Assembly (NCBI GenBank): GCA_958510875.1
Contig: OY294067.1
Location: 231,227,771-231,291,770 of the forward strand
Length of the DNA stretch: 64,000 nt
Source: Endomychus coccineus
Taxonomy: Eukaryota > Arthropoda > Insecta > Coleoptera > Endomychidae
Reading direction: 5' to 3'
How positions within the stretch are numbered: the stretch's first letter is position 1; the number at the start of each line of letters is the position of its first letter. Positions 36,213 through 44,574 of this stretch are shown here, in pieces. The notes under the pieces were generated by a model. It was not told where the DNA came from and made no database searches. It saw nothing but the letters and a program-made list of their open reading frames with translations. The translations under genes and the position numbers were made by a program.

Positions 36213-37700
36213 TTGCATGTCACTACGTGCACAACATCCGCATCAGCAAACTCCGCAAAGATTGATGTGGATGCGGACCTTAAAGATTGTGCGAATACTC
36301 TGTGTTTGGAGTGCAGACTCAGACATCCGTAACGTCCCTGGATTTCAAACTACAAAAGCTTGCTGAATTTTCTATGATTCATCCAAAGAATCAATAGAAT
36401 GAAATTTTATAAAAAAAGTTCCGGGTTAGTAATGAAAACTCAAAATATGCAAATATATGTTTGCATACTGTTTCAAATGCATGTTTCTATTAGTTATTTC
36501 GCCAAACTTTGAACGATAAATTTTACTTTCTAATTTTGTAATCTAGATTCAATATACTAAAAACAATGATTTTAAAATATCTCGATACAATGAAATCAAA
36601 TGGTAAAAGTATTTCTATCAAACAATACCTTCTTGAGTTTTATAATTTTTTTTTTATTATGTTCTATATCCTGCCAAGTAAAAATTCATTTTATAATTTT
36701 TTATTAAATGAACGTTGCAATAACGTTTATTTAAACTTTGTCTTCTAACATTCCTTCATATATTTAACAATTAGTATGTACATGTATTATTGTTATATAA
36801 CATTTGTGTACTGTAAATGTGCATATTTTTATTGTTGTTGAGTGGGCACTTGACTAAAGCGTTGGACGTACGTTATCATGAAGATCCAATAATATATTCT
36901 TCAACAAGTTTTATTTCGGTACATTACATTAATAAGCAGGCGTTCACAGCCCTATTTTGGACCAATAGCTTAATGTACCTATGTATATTGTTATGAATAA
37001 TAATCGTTTAACATGTATTATGATTAGGCTGTTATACCCACTATGATTCATTATATATTTTTTATTACTGTTGAGATTAATGTGATTAATATTTCCCACT
37101 TTATTTTTCTAGAAAATTGGATATTTATTATCCTGCCACATTATATAATTTAAAGACAAATAAATTGTGCTTTTGATAATTTGTTTTGATCAATAATGTG
37201 AAGTTTGTAATATGATCTGCTCTTAATGTTAATCATGAAGAGAATTTATCTTATGGTGTAGTAAGTCGCACCACAGCTGGAGCCTCATTAGCGTTACAAA
37301 ATAGTATTCGAGGACGTATTTGTCTAGTTATGTTTGACAAAATTTAAGTGGCAATAATATTGGTATATACACTTCATTGTTTTTTGTTTACAAATATAAA
37401 ACAGTACATAGGTAATGAAAATTGATAATAAAGAACAAACAACAAAAGGACTGAAACAACAGACATTTTTTATTTTATTTCCACCCTTAATTCATCCATA
37501 TTTAAAAAATTCAGTTATGATTCAATAAACATTGAAAACATGTTTATCATGAACAAAAGAATATAAAACAAACGGCGAACTGTTAGCTTGAAGGCATTTT
37601 CTATTTGACTTTAAGCTAATATTAAGAAAAAAACTTATACTTATGCATTCAGCGTTTTATAGTAACCGTTATTTTATTTATTTATAAATCATAAAAAAAA
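36213..37700. other. AT-rich non-coding stretch
   Basis: No gene, RNA or structured repeat recognised. Mostly low-complexity AT sequence. Confidence 0.4.
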
Positions 37701-37701
37701 A

Positions 37702-37940
37702 CTACCGTAACATGGATGTACTTTGAGTACATCTCTGACTTCTTGAAGTTTTATCATATTGAAAAAAAATGCTTTTCACAATCGAAACAAAACAAATCTT
37801 GAGGCTACCAGGATATTTATTTACTGGTTGGCTGAACTTGATCCGCTTCTCGGCATCGCTCCAACGTATGTTGTGATGGTATGTCCATACATGGTCTGCA
37901 ATTCGAGATTTGATCGACTCACCTAAGTTAACTTTGGAAA
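37702..37940 (-). pseudogene. PLE C-terminal fragment (tentative)
   Basis: The minus strand reads SIKSRIADHVWTYHHNIRWS, then DAEKRI. This pattern resembles the region just after the GIY-YIG core in PLEs ('..IA.H.W...H.I.W..AK'). It is isolated, with no upstream endonuclease core visible, and lies 130 bp outside the Polinton. Confidence 0.45.
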
Positions 37941-38066
37941 GTTGGAGCATTAAATTTGAATTTTCACACAAAAACTTGTAAATTTGATTTAAAAAATAAT
38001 GCTAAATCGTTTCACCAAAATGGCATTCTCAAAGATAGGAGTTATCAACTAAGCTAAATCTAAAAG

Positions 38067-38072
38067 TATGCT
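38067..38072. repeat. Polinton target-site duplication, left copy
   Basis: TATGCT directly before the AG-starting terminal repeat. It is identical to 55028-55033. Polinton integrase makes 6-bp duplications. Confidence 0.97.
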
Positions 38073-38658
38073 AGTAGATACAGTCCGCTACCTTTGGACC
38101 AGGAAGTGTGACGTCACTTCCGGTCTGTGCTCCGATTATCAGGTCTCCACTTCCGGTCTGCGCTGGCGATGTATGTTATCGGGTAGATAACGTTATCGGC
38201 TAGATAGCGTTATCAGTTCTGGCATCCAGTGTGTGTAATTAGTGTTATCGGGTAGATAACGTTATCGGCTAGATAGCGTTATCAGTGATTGTGAGTCACT
38301 CATGCTGGCGATGTGTGTAATTAGTGTTATCGGGTAGATAACGTTATCGGCTAGATAGCGTGATTGCGAGTTTGGTCTACGTATAAATAGAAATGCTTAG
38401 TTTGAAATATTAATCTTATCAATGAGGTCATCAACAAGTCGTAACTTGTGTGTGGTAGATAATAGAGCCATTGTATTCAATTTTAAACGGAAACAGATAA
38501 CACTTTGTTTTGCAACCAACTGATTGGTTGATATTTTATCTACGAGAAATGCTTAGTTTGAAATATTAATCTTTTCAACAACAAAATGAAAACGTAAACT
38601 GTTTCTTGTGCTGATATTGATAACTCAGCAAATTATCGTGGGAATGTGTCACGTAGGC
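38073..38658. repeat. Polinton left terminal inverted repeat, 586 bp
   Basis: Complementary to 54442-55027 without gaps. I count two differences (around 38301 and 38577). It contains the subterminal repeats, a CRE-like TGACGTCA (about 38110) flanked by ACTTCCGG motifs (ETS-like, seen twice), and a TATAAATA at about 38383. It could therefore carry a promoter as well as the replication origin. The promoter reading is inference. Confidence 0.97.
38175..38361. repeat. Three subterminal 42-bp units in left TIR
   Basis: Units at 38175-38216, 38244-38285 and 38326-38361 (the last shortened). Each begins with the palindrome GTTATCGGGTAGATAAC and continues GTTATCGGCTAGATAGC. Spacers share GTGTGTAATTAGT. 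Mirrored at 54739-54925. Confidence 0.95.
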
Positions 38659-39102
38659 TGCTGACGATTGGCATTCGGTGTATGTAATTATTGTTTGAAT
38701 GTATATACAGGGGGTTTGTAAAGAGTATGTTATGTTGTATATACAGGTTGTTTGTAAGAAAGGTACTAGACACGTGGTGTCATGGCAGCTATCACGTGAG
38801 GTGGTCAACGAGGTATTATGGCGGTTGTGAATCGATCATAACGTCTACGACGTGTACATCAAATGAAAAAAAATGGTATCCTTTGGTGAGAAAGATTGAA
38901 AGGGATCCGAACCCACGTCATTTTTATCTGAAAATGTTCATGATTTTATTATTTTACATGTATACTTACCAGTTCGATCGACCTCTTATCTCTCACCCGC
39001 AAGAATACCATTTAGTTTTGATTGTATATTTTAGGTTGAAAAAGTCAATAGCGCAGAGGGTGTGTGTGACTGCTTCAACTAAATCGAACTCAGTTCGTGA
39101 TA
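38659..39102. other. Leader region of the left Polinton gene block
   Basis: Lies between the TIR and the first gene. Contains repeated CATATACAGG-like pieces (TATACAGGGGGTTTGTAAAGA / TATACAGGTTGTTTGTAAGAA at about 38702-38760). It also has a possible splice acceptor TGTATATTTTAG ending at about 39032, upstream of the first ATG. The 148-codon ORF crossing it (38691-39137) lacks any recognisable character and overlaps the next gene in another frame, so I do not call it. Confidence 0.45.
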
Positions 39103-39711
39103 ATGTCTCCTCGATTATACAACAGTTTTATTCATAGTGTGCTTACCACCGTGTACGATGCGAAGAAATTCGTAATAAGCGCATGTCCGCCGAATATGAT
39201 GGAAATCCTCGAAGAATTACAATTACCATCCAAAAATTGGATAATCGCTGGAGAATTCATAACTTTCCTGGTGGGGGCCTCGACCGATTGGGCGTATGCT
39301 GATATTTTCTATTTCGGAGGAGATTTCGATCCACCTCCAGAAGATTGGAAGATATTCGATATGAATATAGAAGGTCAGTTCAAATATAAACATAGAAGAA
39401 TGGGAAAAATCATATTGCATCAAATTTCGGGTATCGTTCCGAAACCAGGATCGTATATACTTGATTGTTTTAGAGTGCTACATGATATTGATGATGATTT
39501 TTATCGGATCGCACTTCTACCGTACCGATGTGAGATAATGGACATGCGCAGCATCCGAAGAGATACTTCAAATTCTTACACCTTTAAGATGTTTCAACTG
39601 TTTTCTGAGATAGGAGGGGAGGTCGACTATAGAATAAGTCCATCATCACTACAAATTTTGTGCTTCGACGTACTCTTTCGAAATTTCGATAACATCAAAG
39701 AATTATGTTAA
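39103..39711 (+). CDS. Polinton accessory protein, possibly inactive nucleotidyltransferase fold
   Basis: A 202-aa protein from the first ATG; a GTG two codons earlier is less likely. Residues about 45-70 read NWIIAGEFITFLVG and then YADIFYFGGDF. This resembles the core strand-helix-strand of DNA polymerase-beta-type nucleotidyltransferases (hhhGG..hh..G...DhDhF). However, the second Gly is Glu and only one of the paired Asp residues is present, so a catalytic role is doubtful. The rest (GKIILHQISGIVPKPGSYIL, CFRVLHDIDDDFYRIALLPY, LQILCFDVLFRNF) is conserved-looking and soluble. First gene of the left rightward block, 53 bp before the next. The function is unknown and the fold assignment is inference only. 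Confidence 0.7.
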   Translation: MSPRLYNSFIHSVLTTVYDAKKFVISACPPNMMEILEELQLPSKNWIIAGEFITFLVGASTDWAYADIFYFGGDFDPPPEDWKIFDMNIEGQFKYKHRRMGKIILHQISGIVPKPGSYILDCFRVLHDIDDDFYRIALLPYRCEIMDMRSIRRDTSNSYTFKMFQLFSEIGGEVDYRISPSSLQILCFDVLFRNFDNIKELC

Positions 39712-39764
39712 TGATCTGCGCATGTGCAACTAGATATTTGGATAGTTTATCATTCTAGTTTGAA

Positions 39765-40268
39765 ATGTCGTCTATAGTGGTTGATATTCAAAGTTTCCCG
39801 ATTTCTGCAAACGTATATAAAATCAAGGAACTCTCTTTGTTGGACTGTGATAAAAGGTTGGAGAAATATTTTCTATTCAAACCTCCAAAATCGATGGATC
39901 AACTATCTGAGAGGCAAATGAAGAAAATATTTCATTGTGAAAAATATCATGGGATTCCATGGAACTCTGGCTATCAGGAATATGATGAATTGTATGAAAT
40001 TTTGAAGGGAAATATCGATCCGGATGCTACTGTTTATGTATGTGGGAAGATAAAAGCTAAGTTTCTACGGGGAGCGTTCCAAGAATTGGGGTTAGATCGA
40101 GTAGAAGTGGTGAATTTGAAAGGTAAATGTCCAAAATTAGAGCGAGGAAATTGTGAATTCATCTGTTTACATCACCCCAATAGTGTGAATCCTATGTGTT
40201 CTAGTGCGAATAGTTGGAAGTTATTCGAATTTCTTACGAAGGAAGATGTTATGTGGCTCTTAAAATAA
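39765..40268 (+). CDS. Conserved Polinton 'VDIQ' protein, copy 1
   Basis: A 167-aa protein, paralogous to the minus-strand protein at 41004-41510. Shared features in order: a starting strand VVDIQSF; YFLFKPPKSMDQLSERQMKK; an HG(I/L) plus S/N-G-x-x-Y/D-Y-x-E block (YHGIPWNSGYQEYDELYEIL); a strand YVCGKIKAKFLRG; and a C-terminal Cys/His group (CP..., ICLHH..., MC) that could bind metal. The alternating strand/helix pattern with an early Asp recalls RNase H-like nuclease folds, but I cannot establish catalytic residues. Similar proteins occur widely in arthropod repeat-derived gene sets, as I recall. Role unknown. Confidence 0.75.
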   Translation: MSSIVVDIQSFPISANVYKIKELSLLDCDKRLEKYFLFKPPKSMDQLSERQMKKIFHCEKYHGIPWNSGYQEYDELYEILKGNIDPDATVYVCGKIKAKFLRGAFQELGLDRVEVVNLKGKCPKLERGNCEFICLHHPNSVNPMCSSANSWKLFEFLTKEDVMWLLK

Positions 40269-40305
40269 TAATATAGATATCTGGTAAATCTACAAATATA
40301 TCATT

Positions 40306-40539
40306 ATGGATATATCTTTTGAAGAATACACACGCAGACTTTGCGAATTCGTGGAAAAAGTTCATAAACTAAGAAGAGACTTGAATTTTTACGCAGATAA
40401 AATTGAAGTTATAAGACTGCTGAACAAATTAAGTGTAAACAGTGAGGATGATGGGAGTGGGGGTGTTAAAAACAAATTTTGTGATTCTAACCACAATTCT
40501 GAATGGTATTCTATACGCGAACGTTCCCCAACACGTTGA
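40306..40539 (+). CDS. Small helical protein, 77 aa
   Basis: Starts at ATG 37 bp after the previous gene. Strongly charged helical N-terminus (SFEEYTRRLCEFVEKVHKLR, then YADKIEVIRLLNKL) followed by a low-complexity, Ser/Gly-rich tail. It overlaps the next ORF by about 90 bases in another frame. It may be a real small protein, or the upstream part of a fusion made by frameshifting into the next frame. No family recognised. Confidence 0.5.
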   Translation: MDISFEEYTRRLCEFVEKVHKLRRDLNFYADKIEVIRLLNKLSVNSEDDGSGGVKNKFCDSNHNSEWYSIRERSPTR

Positions 40540-40924
40540 ACGCATCTATATTTGTCTGAAGGATGTCGGCAGCGGTGGTGGACAGTGTAACCGTACCGAA
40601 TGGATTCCGATGAATTTTCAAAAAATCAATGATAAACAATTGGAGGTATTCACATTCGACATCCCACAAGACAATCGTACAACCATACATTATAAACTTA
40701 AACTCTTATTCTTCGATCGAAGTGAGGGGGATATGGCTGAATGGCAAATGATCCGACAATCACCATGTTTACCACATCTCGTACAAAAGACATCATCTGA
40801 AATAGAAGAAGAAATCCCCAAAATTTTCGCAATTTTGTATGTTATTTTATCTTCTTTATCAGTGTTATTATTGAAAATGTTTGTTAAAAATGTGAAGAAA
40901 GCTATTTACCATTTAAATAAATAA
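40448..40924 (+). CDS. Predicted type I membrane protein, 158 aa
   Basis: Two adjacent ATGs (40448, 40451). The N-terminus VGVLKTNFVILTTILNGILY followed by AN-V-P looks like a signal peptide with an Ala at the cleavage position. The middle is a polar ectodomain with two N-x-T sites (CNRTEW, DNRTT) and Cys residues. Near the C-terminus, IFAILYVILSSLSVLLL plus KMFVKNVKK is a clear transmembrane segment with a short basic tail. An AATAAA overlaps the stop (40917-40922), so this gene ends the left block. No homologue recognised. A virion-membrane or host-interaction role is possible but not shown. Confidence 0.65.
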   Translation: MMGVGVLKTNFVILTTILNGILYANVPQHVERIYICLKDVGSGGGQCNRTEWIPMNFQKINDKQLEVFTFDIPQDNRTTIHYKLKLLFFDRSEGDMAEWQMIRQSPCLPHLVQKTSSEIEEEIPKIFAILYVILSSLSVLLLKMFVKNVKKAIYHLNK

Positions 40925-41003
40925 TAATTATTATATAAAGGATGTGTTTTATTGAAACAAACAAAAGATTGATAATAATATTTATTTCAGAATAAAATAC
41001 ATA
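40925..41003. terminator. Convergent polyadenylation region
   Basis: Plus-strand AATAAA (40917-40922) and minus-strand AATAAA signals (complements TTTATT near 40979-40984) face each other between convergent genes. Confidence 0.6.
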
Positions 41004-41510
41004 TCATTTAGGTAGTATTTTATTCAGAAACCACTGCTGTAATTTATCCACATGATGAACTGCACACATGTATTTTCCACCGTCATTACGATGATTCAGA
41101 CAGGTCAAATTGTTTGTTCGCTCGAATTTCCCCGTTTCACATTGAGTACCATCGAATCTATGAACATCTACGATGTGTGGGTAAACATCCAATTCTATAC
41201 ACTTCCTTCTCAAAAATTCGGCTTTTTGCTGTCCTCGGACATAAATATAGTCGACTGCACACAAGAGAATCGATTTAAGAATATTATTCATTTCTTCATA
41301 ATCCACATTCCCAGATACATAATCGAGTCCATGATGAGACTTTTGTAAATAGCACGCGGATTTTCGCTCCTTTGCATTTAGCGATGAATAAGATGTGTGC
41401 GGTTTGAATAAGGAATAATGACGTTTGAATCCAATTTGTATACACATTTCTTTTGGATGGAAGGCATCGTCAATGACGAACCCCTGAATGTCAACTAATG
41501 CGATTCTCAT
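41004..41510 (-). CDS. Conserved Polinton 'VDIQ' protein, copy 2
   Basis: 168 aa from the ATG that aligns with its paralogue. The frame is open further upstream into the capsid gene, but that stretch has no similarity to copy 1. It reads MRIALVDIQGF, then FKRHYSLFKPHTSYSSLNAK, SHHGLDYVSGNVDYEEM, YIYVRGQQKAEFLRRK and the C-terminal NLTCLNHRNDGGKYMC. The VDIQ.F, SLFKP, HG..YVSGN..Y.E, YV.G..KA.FLR and C.NH/HH...MC positions match copy 1 at 39765-40268. It lies 44 bp downstream of the major capsid gene in the leftward block. The opposite placement of the two copies suggests an inverted duplication or independent capture. Function unknown. Confidence 0.78.
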   Translation of the reverse strand: MRIALVDIQGFVIDDAFHPKEMCIQIGFKRHYSLFKPHTSYSSLNAKERKSACYLQKSHHGLDYVSGNVDYEEMNNILKSILLCAVDYIYVRGQQKAEFLRRKCIELDVYPHIVDVHRFDGTQCETGKFERTNNLTCLNHRNDGGKYMCAVHHVDKLQQWFLNKILPK

Positions 41511-41554
41511 GATGATGCGATTCGCTTGAAGTTTCGATTTAGACTGACTGATGT

Positions 41555-42826
41555 TTAATTGAGACTCTTGACAATTTCGGTGAGGGGGTAGTATTCCATC
41601 AAGCAATCGTGAATGATGATGCAATATGCCTTGGTATTGGCTGGAAATCCTTTATCCGCTTCAATCTCCAATCGTATGTCGACTGTTGATGATTTTACCG
41701 CCTCCTCTTGTCTAGAACAATCGATGATGTAAAGCGCGCGTTTTTTGAATTTATCATAAGCCAATATGGGATGTTTTGTTGTGGAATTCGTGTAGCTAGG
41801 ATAGAAATCGGTATAGTTTTGGTGGGCTAGAACGAAATCTTCCTTGGCAAAGTCCAAGTTCATCCGTTCGTTAGGCCAATACTCTCCGTTCAGCGATAAG
41901 CGGATACTTGATATATCCACATGATCGAATATTGTAGGATTAGCTTTCACATTGTTACGTTTATTGGTTTGGAAAAATACGATAACATACCGTGGTTTTT
42001 CGACGGACGCGCTAGTTTTCACAGCCCATATTTCTCTCTTCGCATCGACCGTTATGGCAGGCAACTCGTGCAGCTCCCACTTCCGGAAAGCGAATAGAAT
42101 AGGAGAATCGCTTTTGATGGATCGCAATAGCTTCTCTCTGATTAGATCGTTGGGATAGATATATTTCACCTTCAATTCTATACTATCGATCAGAAATTTG
42201 ACTGTGGTAGCCGCGTTCTCAATTATAACGCAATCGTTATCGTTTCGAGCACGTACCAATCGAATCGTTTGTCGTCCGAACGTGATTCGGGTGTAATCGT
42301 TGAAAATGTTGAAAATATGCTTGAGTGGGATGAGTAAACTGAACGACTTTGTTGCGTTCAATATAACACTTTCTTCCGGATAAGTCCAGCTGGCTATAGA
42401 CATATGCGTCGAATCTGTGGGAGAATAACATGTGAATCCTCGCACCGCGCTAACTATTCCAGGGTCACGTACAGTTTCGATGTCTCTACCGCTCTCGCTG
42501 TAGGAACACGAGTCGAAAAGAAAAGGTCCATAATTAGGTACCAATATTACATTCCCCACTCCATTAACTTCGATTTTTCCTTTGATCGCCAACAGAGTAT
42601 CTTTCATAGCAAAAAAAGCGTCTACTTGATTTATTCCAAACTCTATGATATCGCTGTTATTGAACGCCTTGACGAATGGTGTAATCGATCTGTACTCGGC
42701 TTTTCGAATCGATTCATCAAATTTCGGTTCCTGGTATATATCGAATATAGGTGAGATGATCGCTGTATGATGAACATCTCTGGCATCGCTACTGTTACGT
42801 GCATACTTCATTTTGGATAATGACAT
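41555..42826 (-). CDS. MCP: Major capsid protein (double jelly-roll, hexon-like)
   Basis: 423 aa, starting at ATG. Size, position among capsid/protease genes and sequence texture fit the Polinton/adintovirus major capsid protein. This is a double jelly-roll subunit that would form pseudo-hexameric capsomers. Recognisable pieces include the N-terminal EYRSITPFVKAFNNSDIIEF, FDSCSYSESGRD, the second-barrel region LPAITVDAKREIWAVKTSAS and EKPRYVIVFFQTNKRNN, then DHVDISSIRLSLNGEYWPNE. The C-terminal KGFPANTKAYCIIIHDCLME is characteristic of insect Polinton capsid proteins. The frame is uninterrupted. A downstream PRO gene supports a virus-like assembly pathway. Confidence 0.88.
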   Translation of the reverse strand: MSLSKMKYARNSSDARDVHHTAIISPIFDIYQEPKFDESIRKAEYRSITPFVKAFNNSDIIEFGINQVDAFFAMKDTLLAIKGKIEVNGVGNVILVPNYGPFLFDSCSYSESGRDIETVRDPGIVSAVRGFTCYSPTDSTHMSIASWTYPEESVILNATKSFSLLIPLKHIFNIFNDYTRITFGRQTIRLVRARNDNDCVIIENAATTVKFLIDSIELKVKYIYPNDLIREKLLRSIKSDSPILFAFRKWELHELPAITVDAKREIWAVKTSASVEKPRYVIVFFQTNKRNNVKANPTIFDHVDISSIRLSLNGEYWPNERMNLDFAKEDFVLAHQNYTDFYPSYTNSTTKHPILAYDKFKKRALYIIDCSRQEEAVKSSTVDIRLEIEADKGFPANTKAYCIIIHDCLMEYYPLTEIVKSLN

Positions 42827-42980
42827 TCTTGTTTAAGACGAAACCCTAATGATTTCAAAATTACGATGTTGGCTCTGGTGAGTAGGTCACGCACTTTAGG
42901 TGTTTTGTTGAAGACTGATGATGATGTGGTGGGGGAACTGTTTTTATTGTTGTTGTTGTCCACAAACAACCCCATATTTT

Positions 42981-43691
42981 TTATACTTCTTGTAAATGTA
43001 AATGTAGAATACTTTCTTCACCACGAAAGTTTATTGGTTTCAAATGCTGATCTAAAGCTAGTACGGTTATGTTGGTAATCTCTCCGATATCGGATACTGG
43101 TAGATAGAGAGGATTCTTCGGACGCTCCACAATCCTATAGCCGGGGTCGATGGTGATAGGAAAATCGTAGATCGTATGCGCAGGTCTATTTCGATAGAAG
43201 GCTCCCACTGTAATGTTCGACTCGAAACGTATGTTGGTGACTTTTATTATGTTGACAGATAAATCAGACACGTGCACCACACCCTTCTTCAATACCCCCC
43301 GCGAAAATCCTAATATTTTAGCAAGACTATCGTTTTTTTCAAACGAAATATCGTGATTTTTATGGAATATTTCACACTTTAACGTATTGTTATTCGGTTT
43401 CAGCGAGAATATATCTTCTTTAACCTTCAATTCTTTCCTGATAAATTCTTCGATATCGCTTATCTCATAGTTTCCAGCCGGAATTGTTATCGCTTCAAGA
43501 GTCTTCGCTTTTGTTTTATCTCCTTCTACGTAATAGTAGAATTTCTCGTTCTCTATATTGGGTATGGAATTGTATGAATTGAATCCCAACAATGCTAAAT
43601 AATATTTTTTGTCTGGCCTCAGCACAATCGAATTCTGCGGTGTAAACGAGAATATATGGTTGGTGCTTGTTAACGTGAACAACTGAGACAT
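42981..43691 (-). CDS. Minor capsid protein (penton-like, single jelly-roll)
   Basis: 236 aa from ATG. Opens with FTLTSTNHIFSFTPQNSIVL, then KKYYLALLGFNSYNSIPNIE, IPAGNYEISDIEEFIRKEL and ILGFSRGVL. The order strand-rich opening, 'Y.LAL..F..YNS.PNI', 'IP.G.Y...DI..FI' and 'LLGF' is typical of the Polinton minor capsid (penton base) protein that closes the five-fold vertices. The stretch after it to the MCP start (42827-42980) is non-coding. The frame is intact. Confidence 0.85.
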   Translation of the reverse strand: MSQLFTLTSTNHIFSFTPQNSIVLRPDKKYYLALLGFNSYNSIPNIENEKFYYYVEGDKTKAKTLEAITIPAGNYEISDIEEFIRKELKVKEDIFSLKPNNNTLKCEIFHKNHDISFEKNDSLAKILGFSRGVLKKGVVHVSDLSVNIIKVTNIRFESNITVGAFYRNRPAHTIYDFPITIDPGYRIVERPKNPLYLPVSDIGEITNITVLALDQHLKPINFRGEESILHLHLQEV

Positions 43692-43720
43692 GATACTGAT
43701 AAAAATTTATTGAAACATCT

Positions 43721-44185
43721 CTATTTATATTTTAACATTAATAGATGGAATAAGTATGATCTCATAAAGTATGGATCGTCTTTGCAAACTTCTTCTATCA
43801 ACACTTGCTTCTCGTGATGAGTTATTTCCTCGTTCTCCATGATGTGAGAAATCTGCTCAGATAAACATTGCGAACATAGTTTGCGTGGGGGTTGTGGACC
43901 ATCGCAATCTTCATCGACATGTTCCTTACACTGCATATGACGGTAAAGGTAATCAAACATATGTTCCGGAACCTCATTCTGATTGAGAAACACCACATCC
44001 AAATGTTTCAGGATGTATTCCATCGGTAGAAACGTTAAATTCTTACGTGTAAGTTCGCTAGTAGGTTTATTGATAGCCTCGATCAAATTTCCATAAATAA
44101 AATCGATGATTCTCCTCAAACTACTCCCACTACTACTACTCTCATTTTCACATATGTATTGTATTACTGCAGAAGTGAAATCCAT
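43721..44185 (-). CDS. Cys-rich Polinton protein of unknown function
   Basis: 154 aa, ATG start, between the protease and penton genes with 15- and 29-bp gaps, so probably co-transcribed. The N-terminal half is helical (SLRRIIDFIYGNLIEAINK, YILKHLDVVFLNQ). The middle has a Cys/His cluster (CKEHVDEDCDG, KLCSQC) that could bind zinc. The C-terminus is helical (HHEKQVLIEEVCKDDPYFMR). No family recognised. Its place in the structural cluster suggests a virion or maturation role, which is inference. Confidence 0.65.
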   Translation of the reverse strand: MDFTSAVIQYICENESSSSGSSLRRIIDFIYGNLIEAINKPTSELTRKNLTFLPMEYILKHLDVVFLNQNEVPEHMFDYLYRHMQCKEHVDEDCDGPQPPRKLCSQCLSEQISHIMENEEITHHEKQVLIEEVCKDDPYFMRSYLFHLLMLKYK

Positions 44186-44200
44186 GGTGGTGTGTGGTTG

Positions 44201-44554
44201 TTAGTCTTCGAATAGTCGAGTGTGACTGAGAAATTTCAAACACAGCTGTCCACATATCACTTGATTATAGTTCTGATAGGTGTCGTTATTGTAGAAAATC
44301 CTAACGTTCTCGCCCAAATATCGAACGAGTTCCTTTGGTGGCTTCAAATTTCCAAAAGAATCAAAATATTCTACATCGTTATCGATTTTTCTAAACGCTA
44401 CCCAATGCGTTCCATTGTTTTTAGTCAAGTCCAAATTTAGAATGATACATTCACGACGTCTAGGTTTGTGCGGTAGCGTATCTCGCATAAAGACACCTCG
44501 AAAATTTGGGATTTTCAGAATTCTAGCGAAACGTATCAAATCTCGATCGTACAT
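44201..44554 (-). CDS. PRO: Adenain-type cysteine protease (capsid maturation)
   Basis: A 117-aa ORF from ATG containing the C5/C48-type catalytic layout: His50 in GTHWVAF, Asp65 in YFDSFG, Gln98 and nucleophile Cys101 in QVICGQLC. The N-terminal DLIRFARILKIPNFRGVFMR aligns by pattern with the beginning of adenovirus protease. The enzyme would cleave capsid and minor proteins during maturation. The frame is open upstream of this ATG into the preceding gene. A -1 slippery heptamer (A AAA AAC, 44590-44584) just before the stop of that gene would place ribosomes in this frame, so the protease may also be made as an extension product. Confidence 0.9.
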   Translation of the reverse strand: MYDRDLIRFARILKIPNFRGVFMRDTLPHKPRRRECIILNLDLTKNNGTHWVAFRKIDNDVEYFDSFGNLKPPKELVRYLGENVRIFYNNDTYQNYNQVICGQLCLKFLSHTRLFED

Positions 44555-44574
44555 TGGCCTATCATCGGGTAGCT

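Noticed and set aside
36126..36332. 68-aa ORF
   Set aside because: Right arm of a palindromic MITE plus flanking sequence; no signature.
38175..38361. CRISPR-like array
   Set aside because: Repeats are palindromic subterminal units with conserved spacers in a eukaryotic mobile element; no cas genes.
38691..39137. 148-aa ORF after the left Polinton TIR
   Set aside because: Low-quality composition, overlaps the next gene's start in another frame, no similarity to known Polinton proteins.
40448..40924. Calling the small membrane protein an envelope fusion glycoprotein
   Set aside because: Too short, with no cleavage site, fusion peptide or heptad repeats seen.
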